From: Daucus carota subsp. sativus
Lineage: Eukaryota; Streptophyta; Magnoliopsida; Apiales; Apiaceae
Direction: 5' to 3'
DNA: 64,000 nucleotides
Assembly: GCF_001625215.2 (NCBI RefSeq)
Contig: NC_030387.2
Span: forward strand, 37,967,606 to 38,031,605
Shown: positions 54,729 through 64,000 of the stretch, piece after piece
Position numbering within the stretch: the stretch's first letter is position 1
Layout: each line of letters begins with the position of its first letter
Program-made: the position numbers and the translations under genes
Notes under the pieces: generated by a model
Seen by the model: the letters and a program-made list of their open reading frames with translations, nothing else
Database searches by the model: none
What the model was told of the DNA's origin: nothing

Positions 54729-55623
54729 ATGAGAACAGAATGGCATATGGGGAAAGCAAACAATGATACTGAACTAACAGACGATGACGATGACTTCGTC
54801 ACACCAGCTGAGCATTTTGGCAAGACGAAAACGAGTCGAATGCAGCGTCACGGAGGGAAAGCACTGGATGCGAAAGACGTTGGTTTAGGGACTGAAAGCG
54901 TAGACAAGACCACCAAAAAGAGGAACAAAGATACTAAGGTATCCATTATTATTTTTTTACCAAGTTTTCTTGTTTGTACTGCATAGCGCATCTTATGTAG
55001 CCAATATGAGAAAGACATTGAATTGCTCTATTATAGTTATATGACTTAACTACGTATCCTGATATATTTCCATAAACATATTTGTGATTTTGTGAACCAC
55101 TTCGTGGACCGTATACACATCACACACGGGTCAAATAATGTTAAGATGCAACGTGAGCACTAGGTGCCTAGCAATTGTTTCTTAACCTTCCTTTGTGCCT
55201 TTGGGAAATATATAAAGTGTGGATGGTCTACTTGAATGGTTAACTTGAAATTTTTTTAGAACAAATTTCTTTTACATTAAACATGTAGACAATGCTCAAT
55301 TCCTCTGTTCTTTTATGCTGCACTGTAAAGACTTTGAAAGTAATGGTGTCAATCATGATAGTCATGTGAAGAGGTGCTTTAGTAATTAGATAAATAAGCA
55401 CTAATAAAAAATTTTGGCCTATACTTTTCGTTTGTCTTTGTTGCTCACAAAGGAAGCATCAATTTAATAATAATCTCGTTGTTTTTAGAATCAGAACTAT
55501 ATGTTTAATTTGTTTATTTTATTTGCTGTGTTGCAGGGAACGAAGCTTCATGCAGATGCTGAACGGGCCGAGGGTAGCCGAAGAAAAGTGGTAGACAAGG
55601 GCATGGGGAAAAAAGGGAGATAA
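54729..55623 (+). CDS. Small hypothetical protein, acidic then basic
   Basis: Candidate coding exons 54729-54938 and 55537-55623 join across a GT-AG intron (AAG|GTATCC ... TTGCAG|GGA) to give about 98 aa. A likely non-coding leader lies at about 53700-53880. The protein begins MRTEWHMGKANNDTELTDDD, has an acidic cluster, then VTPAEHFGKTKTSR, and ends in a Lys/Arg-rich tail (RRKVVDKGMGKKGR). I recognise no domain. Open frame continues upstream of the ATG through the upstream acceptor, so the true start could lie further 5'. Its position inside a suspected Pack-MULE suggests a captured or degenerate gene piece rather than a conserved gene. Confidence 0.35.
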
Positions 55624-55806
55624 GCTGCTAATAAGTCGTTCTAATAACTCTTTAACGAGCAATGGAGTAAATCGGCAACAAAACTTCTTACAGAGCCTAA
55701 TCGGTGAGTCGGGTTACTCTATAATGAGCAAAGGACAAACTCCGCATGCGATATCATGGGTATCTACACCTATTCTAATTTGTTTGGTGTTGAAATTCTT
55801 GCGTAA

Positions 55807-56022
55807 ACTGCCTTCGAAGTTGTGTAAATGGTCTTGCGAGATTATTAAGTTAGTAGCTCATTCTAAACAAGTGTTGATGGATATATGTTGTAATGGCTGT
55901 AGGAAAAGAAAACACCACTGCCTTCGAAGTTGTGTAAATGGTCTTTCAAGATTATTAAGTTAGTAGCTCATTCTAAACAAGTGTGGATAAATGTTGTAAT
56001 GGCCGCAGAAAAGAAAATACAA
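55807..56022. repeat. 110 bp tandem duplication
   Basis: Copies start at 55807 and 55917 with ACTGCCTTCGAAGTTGTGTA, AGATTATTAAGTTAGTAGCT and CATTCTAAACAAGTGT in both. The second copy is about 4 bp shorter. It lies downstream of the small ORF, probably in its 3' UTR. Confidence 0.9.
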
Positions 56023-56562
56023 CATATTCACCGAGACATGGACTGATGAACCGAAATAGTTTGTTATTTTTTTTCTTTCTTTTATGTAGTCTTTAATTGG
56101 CTTCAGAGAGGGACACTATGCATTTTTGTAATACTATAAGTGCAGTTTAAATTCGCATTTCTATAATACTATAGCCTTGTTCATTGCAACAATACAGACT
56201 TCAATGTAGTGTAATTTGTAATTTTATTATTAATGTTATTTCTTGACAAAAATCATTATCATGTGTTCTACATGATTGGAACTTGAAAAATTTATTCAAA
56301 AGATTAGAAACAAACACAAACATTGATACCAAATTACTCTGTCAAATGACCTTAGCATATGCATGGGAAGGGAAACCACAAAAGAGACTTGGTGCAACCC
56401 AGTAGGCAATTTCACCTTGTCCTGCTCAGAACTTAAAGTTGCAAAGTTTAGAGTACAATAACATACTACTTGACCACTGACTAAAGCTACAGAGATTCAT
56501 CATGAACATCAACAAAATACAAAGATGTCGTGATAGATTCGTAAAATTACTCAGCAATGATA

Positions 56563-56829
56563 TCATTTTCCAGTCTCATTCTCATCTTTAGGTTCATGGG
56601 GATGCTGCCATGACATATAGGGTAGCTACGGGTGGGCCTGTTGATCAGGATAGAAGCCTACTTGTTCCACGGCATGCACATAGTTATATGGTACAGAATC
56701 AACAGGTGAACCCAGCAACGGAATTGTCCTCCTTTTGTTCTGCAGCGTTCTCCTTTTGTTCTCCTCGACAAGTAACCAAGAACGCATAGTCAGCTCTAAG
56801 ATGAACATCTCACAGGCCTTCCTTGGAGT
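56563..56829 (-). pseudogene. NF-YC-like fragment with in-frame stop
   Basis: On the minus strand an exon opens after a splice-acceptor-like TATTCAG with TPRKACEMFILELTMRSWLL, then VEENKRRTLQ. This is the central part of the histone-fold domain of NF-YC, the subunit that pairs with NF-YB to bind CCAAT. The domain then breaks: NKRRTLQ is duplicated as NKRRTI and the rest of the histone fold is missing. A tail typical of NF-YC C-termini follows (SVPYNYVHAVEQ, YPDQQAHP), interrupted by TAG at 56628-56626. The same frame reads on (LPYMSWQHPHEPKDENETGK) to TGA. The missing N-terminal half, internal deletion and stop make a functional protein unlikely. Further exon-like stretches at about 57390-57540 and 57960-58180 may be its leader. 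Confidence 0.75.
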
Positions 56830-58350
56830 CTGAATATTCTAAGCTGTCCAAATAGACAAAGATTACAAATCATAATAATGGAAGGAAAACTCTAAACTAC
56901 ACAATTAAAGTTAAAATGAGGTCTAATAAGAAACAAGAACCAGGATTAGGGGGAAAAAACTATGTACACAAATTTAATTATAAAACATAGTATGAAGAAA
57001 AGGAGATAAAGGTACACCTTTTACATAAAATACAAAAGAAACACATAACGTATAATCCTTATTGAATAAACAAAACTGCATATGAATGATTGAGTGCACA
57101 AAAATTAAAAACCTATCAAAACAAAGATTTACAATTGTGCTAAAAATGAGTTCTAACTGCAGTTTTCAAAGAGAGGAACATAAAAACAAAACAATTCTTC
57201 ACACATGTTCTTTTAAATCGAATCAGACTGCTAAAAACATCTTAACAAATAACAACTGAGGTAAACAAAAGAAATTTAGAAGTACATAAAATTTTAAGGC
57301 AACATTCAATTACAAAAAACAACATTACAATAAGAAAATTATAATTACCTAGCAGTTTGAGATAAAGAATCAATAAAAGATCCACAAACCTGAATGTTCT
57401 TCTCGACCTTCTATTTGCAGAACAACCGGAAAATGTACCCTTAACGGATAATTGCAGTGACAACAGTCGGAATCGAAGAGAAGAACATTTACAATCAACA
57501 GGACAACGAGACAACAATCAAACAATAAGCGTAGGAAAATGGTCACCAACAACCCTACATATACATGAATTCAAAAATTATATAAGAAAACTCTACAAAA
57601 AAATTGAACTTAAGAAAAATGGCATGAGAATATAACACCAGAAGAATGCACATACTACAAAAGCACCTAAACATAGAAACACAAGAACAAGAAATCACGG
57701 ATATATGTCCTAATTTCAGTATTCAATCAGAAAATCATGCAGTGAAAATGTTCCTCACACATCTTCTTCTAATTGGGATGATGAAAACTGAAAATAAACT
57801 GCTAATTACATCTTAACAGTAATCAATTCTTAATCCAAACCAAACCAACCAAGTAGATTCATCTCAATAATATTCCGAAAGCATAAATTTAGTAGAAAAC
57901 AACGGAACAACTAGCCGGCGAATTCACATACATAAAAAAACATAACATCATAACTATACCTGATTGCTTGTCTCATCAAACCATTTGCAGATGAACCACA
58001 AGATGTAATATTGATTTAAAAATTTTAAGGAACAATCTAACACTGGACAACAGAACAACGACCTGGGTAGGAGGGGAATGAAATGGTGATGTAGTTTTTA
58101 CGGGGGAGACTGTTAAGGGAGACAACGCCATCCGAAAATGATGCCCCTCCATTAACGGCGGGCAGTTATTAGTGATATACATAAACTAAATACAACATAC
58201 GGATGCTGTACATATACGGTCTATTAAACAGATATTTAAAAATTATAAAACCAAATTATGATAAGCGTTGGATTAAAAACAAATTAACGGTCAGGATGGA
58301 GTACTCCAGTACTCCAAGAATTTGCAGTACTCCACTGAACCTAAACCTAT

Positions 58351-60660
58351 TTAACAAATATAAAAATAAAATAAGTTGATTAAAAAGATATATATGATTT
58401 TAAGTCACTTTTTGACTTATTCTTAACTTTTAGGCATCTTCTAACTTATTACACAAATAAATATTTTTTAGTTTAAAAATTAATGATCATCAAACTCTTA
58501 TAATTTATTTACTTGTCTTCTTTTCTTTTGTAATATTAAATTTTATTCTGTCTAAGATATATTTAAAATAAGATTATCTTTGAACAGCATCGAAGTGAAT
58601 CCCTGGGTCAAGTTAACCAACAAAAACTTAAGTTAAACATAAACACAAGTAAACCGTAAACTAAAGCTAATTAAGTGCTTTGTCAATGCTGCCATGTGCT
58701 TGTTGTATAAAACAAAATTCTTTTATATTGGGCAGAAACAGAAGAAATACGACATTACTATATTATTTTATGAATTTGTGATCTTATGTCACCCGGTATG
58801 GCGCAGCTAGATCGTGATTCTTGACAGAGTTTAATGTTCTTTATCTCTGTCATGTTTGAGTTGCGTGCTAGATTCATGTCTTTTCTAGGACGGGATCACG
58901 GTATGATCCAAAGCACCTTTTCTGAGTCTGCCCCATGCTTATCCACAAGGATTCATCTTTTTCATTTTATCATCATACAGAGTTTAGAGTCGACTCAGTA
59001 TGTCCATTTTAGTGCAAATCACTCCATCACTCTTTCCGGAGCGTCATATATTCCTTCGTTATATATTTTTCATCCAATTTCAATTTTTGAATAGAAGTTC
59101 TTCATATTTGGATAAAATTGGGATAAAATTCACATACTTCATATGTTCCATTTTAACTGATATTTGACTTTTTAACACGTATATTGATGCGTAAAAAAAT
59201 AATATTTACACTCTATAAAAATTTAATTTTTATATCAAATAAAAGTTTAAATTCTAAACTTTTGTTTGATATAAATTTTATAAAAAATTATTATATTTAG
59301 ATGTGATTTTTTTAACATCTTAAAATATGTATAAGGAAATCTAAAGTAATTAAAATGGGAGATAGAGAGAGAGCTGAATATTGCGTGCACATGAGAGAGA
59401 AGAGAGAGCTGAATATGCTCCGGAAATAAAAACTTTCATCTGCAGGAAATAATATTTTCCAAATTTTAATGTGACTTCTCTTACGATAAATTTGATAAGT
59501 AAAAAGACAGAGTAACAGTCGACTATAGAGACGGACCCATATCTCCATAGTTGTGTGCCAATATTTCTTCTGGATGAAATACTTGCGTAAGAAATAGGTT
59601 CATCAAGTTGAATTCTTGAATTACAACGTAAAATCTTCAACTAGGAAGAACAGAGCTGTCCTACACATTAAAAGCCCACCAATCACACAGCCGCGACACG
59701 GACCACCACAATTATCCATATTTGTTTGATAATTTTCCAATGGGTTATCCAAATTACTCCAATAGACAACCCCACCGGACCCACCACAATTGGATAGAAT
59801 CATAAAACTGACATGTTCGTTTCATCTGAGTCAGCTACTGTCCCTCTCATTTCTCATTATCCCTTCAATCATAATTCTCATTATTTTTTCTTTCTCCTTC
59901 TATTTTATTATAAGTTTAATTACAAAGATCATTTAAATCACAGCAATACTTCTCATACTTTCTCAGACTTTGTCTGTGTAACAATTATATGTTCACATAA
60001 GAAAGATAGAAAAATATAAATCGAAAATAATAATAATTTTTATATACATAACATGTTATTCAAATTTCAATATATAATATGAAAAATAAATAAGTACATT
60101 TGAAGTACACATAATGTTAAAAACAATGACATGATTAGTGATGTGAAAAACGCATATCAATTTTAAGCGGTGCGAGGACCTTCTGGTGTTTAAGCGAAAT
60201 TTTAATCAGGTTAATAAGAGAATTTATAAAATATAATTAAATATTTAGTTGCATATTAGTATATTTAGAAATTTAGAAATAATATTATGTTATGGTAAGA
60301 ATTTAAATTTTTAATAATTTTTAGTATAATATATATTTCAATGTTTTTAATATAATTATAGTTATATTTTAAAAAGTAATTTTTTAAAATTAAAAAATTT
60401 GCAAGTCTGACATCATTTTGACAACTTAGTTCGCTAAATGACCGCGTAATCCGCTTGATTGTCCGCTTAATTTTAAAAAATGAGTAATCAACCATTCAAT
60501 ACAAAATCAAAGCATTTTAGAGCTGATTCGGCTTAAAACGGTCGCTTAATACGTTTTTTTATAATACTGGACATGATATGACTTTATTTCTAAAAATAAA
60601 ATAAATAAACGTAAAACGGGAAAAAATGGATCTTTTGGGCGGAATGGAAACTCATCCTAT
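58351..60660. other. AT-rich intergenic DNA
   Basis: No recognisable gene, and only short chance open frames. A small GAGAGAGAGCTGAATAT duplication occurs near 59365-59415. Confidence 0.5.
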
Positions 60661-60672
60661 CCATAAAGGGTC

Positions 60673-60886
60673 CTGTTCCCTGACAACTGTGTGTCAGGGA
60701 ACAGTTATCCAACACATGGCTTCCCAGCCGTTGGATCGTTGATCCAACGGCTGGGGTAAAAGAAAATATTTTTAACGTTCCGCGGTTTTTTTCCGCGGAT
60801 GTGGTGTTTTGAACATGCGTTCCGCGTATTTTTTCCGCGGATCGTCGGGACTTTTTTAAGCGATCCGCGGTAAATAACCGCGGAAC
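60673..60886. repeat. Array of GC-rich stem-loops upstream of a mobile-domain gene
   Basis: Perfect inverted repeats: 13 bp arms at 60673-60685/60692-60704 (CTGTTCCCTGACA) and 15 bp arms at 60723-60737/60741-60755 (CCCAGCCGTTGGATC). Then come three CCGCGG pairs, each spaced by exactly 7 bp, starting at 60780, 60822 (CCGCGT variant) and 60865. The second and third pairs form a hairpin with 26 bp arms (60819-60844 and 60861-60886, 22 of 26 matching). GC content is far above the surroundings. Possibly the terminal repeat of a MULE-type element that carries the downstream gene. Confidence 0.8.
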
Positions 60887-60959
60887 TATCAGACGGGTTT
60901 TAAAACGCAGAAACCGCCCACACTTATCAGTTACATGTTTTGAAGGAGAAGAAACTCAA

Positions 60960-61649
60960 ACACGAACCCTACTCAATTGAAACACCATAAGCCGCGATCT
61001 TCAAGTACACAACCCGCGATTATCATCATCATCATTGATAAGGTGCGTGCAAGTTTATATGGATTCGAATGTTTTGTGTGCTTCTTGTTTGTATATGGTG
61101 CTTGATCATTTAGTTTATATGGATTCGAATTGCACGTGTAATTGTTGTTTGCTTGATTTCGGCTTGAAACATGTACTGTATATTATGTATTGTAGTTCGT
61201 TTAAGTGTATGAATACAAGGTGTTTGTCAAAATGTCTGAATGAAAAAATTGATTTTTTTCATTCGTTTTTTGTAGATATGTATGGGTGGTGTACGTACCT
61301 TGTTTTTTGTATTCGTTTTTTGTATATATTGTAGTTCGTTTATATGATCACTGTACCTTGAATTCTTTGTTTTTTTGTTGATTTTGATTAGTGCTTTTCT
61401 TACCGAAATTTGACTGGAATCATATAAATGGTTGTGTGGATATAGTATATGTCGTCAGTTTGTGGAAATTGTAGTGGAAGGAGGTGTTCGGTGTGATTGT
61501 GATTATGCCCCTAATTTACTTCATAGTTTGAATATTGGTAGAATAGACTAAGAAAAGGAGGTGTTCGTTGTGATTGTGAACTTCTTATGCTTTACTTGAT
61601 AGTTTTAGTTTTACATTGTCTGATGTTGATTTCATGTTGAATTTTCAGG
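60960..61649 (+). promoter_or_regulatory. 5' leader with intron for the mobile-domain gene
   Basis: A donor-like GATAAG|GTGCGTGC at about 61040 and an acceptor TTTTCAG ending at 61648, one base before the ATG, suggest a 5' UTR intron of about 608 bp. The stretch between has no supported coding frame. Confidence 0.45.
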
Positions 61650-63917
61650 ATGGAAGATATTCTACCAGGGCCAGTTAGTCAGGAAGTTATCTTAGATAAC
61701 TCGTATCATGTGAGTGCTGCTGTTTGGGCTGGTGTTGATCGGGGTCCATTGGAGTGTTTCTGTGGCAACCGGTCTATGAGGAGCTGGTTTCTTTCTGATG
61801 CTCAGAAGGAAATTCTACATGCTATAGGGTTTGGCGTGTTTGCCAATCCCAGACTTATACTTCAGACTGACGCGAGGCTAGTGAGTGCTCTTGTTGAGAG
61901 GTGGCGTCCGGAGACCAACACATTCTTCATGAGACAGGGGGAGATGACTGTGACCTTGGAGGATGTTGGTTACATATTGGGGTTGCCCATTCATGGTCGG
62001 CCTTTAGTGGGAGATGTTATTGACAACCAGAAGGACTTCTTTCGGAGGAACTGGTTTGAGGAGTTGTCGACAGCTGACGTGGATTCGGCTCATACTAGGG
62101 GCGGGGTGAGGTACACATGGTTGTTTGAGACGTACGGAGCTGATCCCGGTCCTGATCCAGAGCGGATTCTCATCCACACGCAGGCCTATTTGTTCGTTGT
62201 TGTAGGTGCTGTTCTTTTTCCTACTACTAGTAGGAATGTGGTGCATCCCCGGTATCTCCGCCATCTTCGCAGACTGAGGGAGATTCCTACATGGTCTTGG
62301 GGTTCGGCAGTTCTGTCTTACTTGTACAGGGGGTTGTATCACGCCACACAGAAGGATGCCAAGAAGATATCAGGTTGTGTGTGGTTGTTGATGCTATGGT
62401 CTTATGAGAGGTTCGAGATTGGTAGACCTATTCCCGATGAGAGCAGGGGCAGCTATCCGGTAGCTGAGTTTTGGGCTATGCCTGACGAGGATGAGGAGGA
62501 CGAGGGTAAGGGGAAGAAGGGGAAGGTGGAGGGTAAGGGGAAGGGGAAGGGGAAGGAAGAGGCGAAGGGGAAGGGGAAGGGGAAGGAAGAGGTGAAGGGC
62601 AAGGGGAAGGGGAAGGAAGAGGGGAAGGGGAAGGGGAAGAGGGGTAAGGGGAAGGGGAAGGAGCCTGATATTCCCGAGGAGATTGAGGAGGAGGAGGAGA
62701 TTGAGGAGCAGGGCTGGATTGTGGGTGGGAAGAGGAAACGGGTTAGGCGTGACAGTAGAGCGGCGCCTCATCATAGCTTGCCACATTACAGGGGTGAGTT
62801 TGATGGAGTAGCATCAGACGTAGTGAGTTGGACACCCTATTCCGAATTTCATGAGATGGAAGGGGATTCGGATGGGGATCATGACATATCTGCAGAGGAT
62901 TGGGAGGCTCGTTATGCTGGCCTTGCTCGGGTCCCATTAGTTCATTATGACATAGTGGAGTATCAGCATTCAGATAGGGTGTTGAGACAGTTTGGTTTGA
63001 GGCAGCCTATTCCCCCCCCTCCGGTATCCATGACTCGGTACAGGCAGGAGAAAGAAGCCTTTCACTACACTGATTGGCGTGCTGTATGGTTTGCTGAGAT
63101 CGGAGAGTGGGAGCGTTTTGTGGATCACCCCGAGGTTGTGGTGGCTCAGCATTCACTAGACACCGATGACACAGGTTACTTGGACTGGTACGAGCACATT
63201 TCCAGGCGCCGCGTTGGGAAGCCACAGCCTGTGCCACAGCCGCAGTATTCCACCAGGGAGTTGTTTGACAACCTTCAGGCATTTCAACTTGTAAGTTTGT
63301 TTACCCTTTCATAGTACTAAAGTTAAGCTTCCTTTATTCGTACTTTGTATGTATCTAATTTCATGACATCAAACTATCTGCAGATTCAAAAGGGTTTGGA
63401 ATGCCTTAAGGCGATTGATTCAACCATCCCTGAAGGCTATCGCGAGGAATTTAGAGAGATTGCCCCGATATTTGTCGAGCCGTACTGCCGTTTCATGCAA
63501 CAGCTCAAGGGCCCAGCATACACCCCTCCTGTTTTCGACCATGTCCATCTATCGGCTGTGGCAAAGAGGCCAACTGTTGCAGACGTCTCCCCCCATGACA
63601 TCATTGATATGACACAGCCGTCTCAGCAGACTACACAGGTCCCTACTCAGCCTATTGTTCCCGCATCACAGGCCACTTCCTCGAGGCCCGAGAAGATGGA
63701 TGTTCGTAGGCCTGGTGAACAGAAGTGGCTGATAAGTAAGAAGCTTTCAGAGGAGAAGATGGCCGCCATTAGGAGAGACTGGGGATGGGTACGAGGTCAG
63801 CCTGTGGGGCTTCGGGGTGGAATTAAACATGATCTCATGTTCAATTTGGCGGAGAATTCAATGCAGAGCTTGGCACCCGGTGCTTGGATAGATGACCGCA
63901 TCATATACGGATACATG
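61650..63917 (+). CDS. Plant mobile domain protein with start of a Ulp1-like domain (partial)
   Basis: Exons 61650-63290 and 63384-63917, joined in phase 0 (CAACTT|GTAAGT ... TCTGCAG|ATT). A further donor, ATG|GTACTA, indicates that the gene continues off the right edge. The N-terminal plant mobile domain (about residues 15-275) shows ILHAIGFGVF, LVSALVERWRPETNTFFM and GEMTVTLEDVGYILGLPIHG. This domain occurs in MULE transposon proteins and in domesticated relatives such as MAIL1/MAIN. Residues about 277-350 are a Lys/Gly/Glu tract with 10-residue KGKGKGKEE repeats. The last residues, LAPGAWIDDRIIYGYM, resemble the start of C48 (Ulp1/SENP) peptidases. The layout suggests a transposon-borne gene; whether it is active cannot be judged. 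Frame intact as far as seen. Confidence 0.8.
62505..62670 (+). repeat. 30 bp coding minisatellite, nearly pure purine
   Basis: Units of 30 bp (AAGGGG and GGAAGG words) encode KGKGKGKEEA, KGKGKGKEEV and KGKGKGKEEG, then a longer variant. The plus strand is almost all purines over about 150 bp. Confidence 0.9.
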
Positions 63918-64000
63918 GTACTATTTCATTTGTGGTGCCGGTCTACATTTAAATTGTGTTGCCTTTATTTATTTTGTAAATAACCTATGTTAATTCCTTG

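Larger units (their letters stand above)
53490..58350. mobile_element. Pack-MULE-like element with captured gene pieces
   Basis: The left edge (about 53495-53560) and the reverse complement of the right edge (about 58345-58280) are diverged inverted repeats. Aligned blocks are TTTGGAGTACTTGGAG / CTTGGAGTACTGGAG, then CCTAGAACCATTAG / CCTGACCGTTAA, and weaker similarity continues for roughly 130 bp, including CCGTAT words. Inside are two convergent transcription-unit-like stretches: an unknown small ORF on the plus strand and an NF-YC-like pseudogene on the minus strand. No transposase was found. Related ends occur on the 415 bp MITE at 9060. Target duplications were not found, so borders are approximate and the MULE assignment is inference. 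Confidence 0.5.

Noticed and set aside
62394..62786. 130-codon Leu/Pro-rich minus-strand frame
   Set aside because: Antisense of the KGKGKGKEE minisatellite.

Overview
The window is nuclear DNA from a flowering plant, almost certainly a eudicot. It has AT-rich introns and intergenic DNA, GT-AG introns of 75 to 1,700 bp, plant-specific protein versions (a CPK16/18-type calcium-dependent kinase, plant TFIIF alpha, a plant mobile domain protein) and plant transposon debris (Stowaway-like and Tourist-like MITEs, a TRIM, a Helitron). The family cannot be fixed from sequence alone.

Layout. 1-4320: 5' half of the TFIIF alpha (RAP74) gene on the minus strand, running off the left edge, with its promoter. 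4900-5262: a truncated, rearranged copy of part of the TRA1 gene that lies 25 kb away. 5819-8339 (minus): a compact SF3B5/SF3b10 splicing-factor gene whose four short coding exons are easily missed. 8470-10640: intergenic DNA with a MITE and a long AT repeat. 10960-34519 (plus): a complete 35-exon TRA1/TRRAP gene (3,895 aa), the pseudokinase scaffold of SAGA and NuA4 acetyltransferase complexes, with a TRIM in intron 31 and a tandem duplication in intron 13. 35584-36024: a foldback element. 36304-37156 (minus): a plant-specific protein of unknown function with M-phase (MSA) promoter motifs and an apparent C-terminal frameshift. 38906-42510 (plus): a CPK16/18/28-group kinase. 43076-44920: a non-autonomous Helitron just upstream of APE2. 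45280-49629 (plus): APE2, an AP endonuclease with a PIP box and a GRF zinc finger. 50920-51327 (plus): an intronless RING-H2 protein. 53490-58350: a region bounded by diverged inverted repeats, holding a small unknown gene and a broken NF-YC-like fragment, best read as a Pack-MULE-like element. 60673-64000: a set of GC-rich stem-loops followed by a plant mobile domain gene that enters a Ulp1-like protease domain at the right edge.

The intact genes are mostly housekeeping: transcription initiation (TFIIF), transcription co-activation (TRA1), splicing (SF3B5), repair (APE2) and Ca2+ signalling (CPK). They are not an operon or cluster and show no sign of acting together. I found no convincing new multi-gene system. 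The most unusual structures are the paired CCGCGG stem-loops at 60.7-60.9 kb, the gene-capturing element at 53.5-58.4 kb and the TRA1 chimeric pseudogene. Exon limits were set by eye from splice consensus, reading frame and remembered family sequence; all coding-exon sums were checked for frame.
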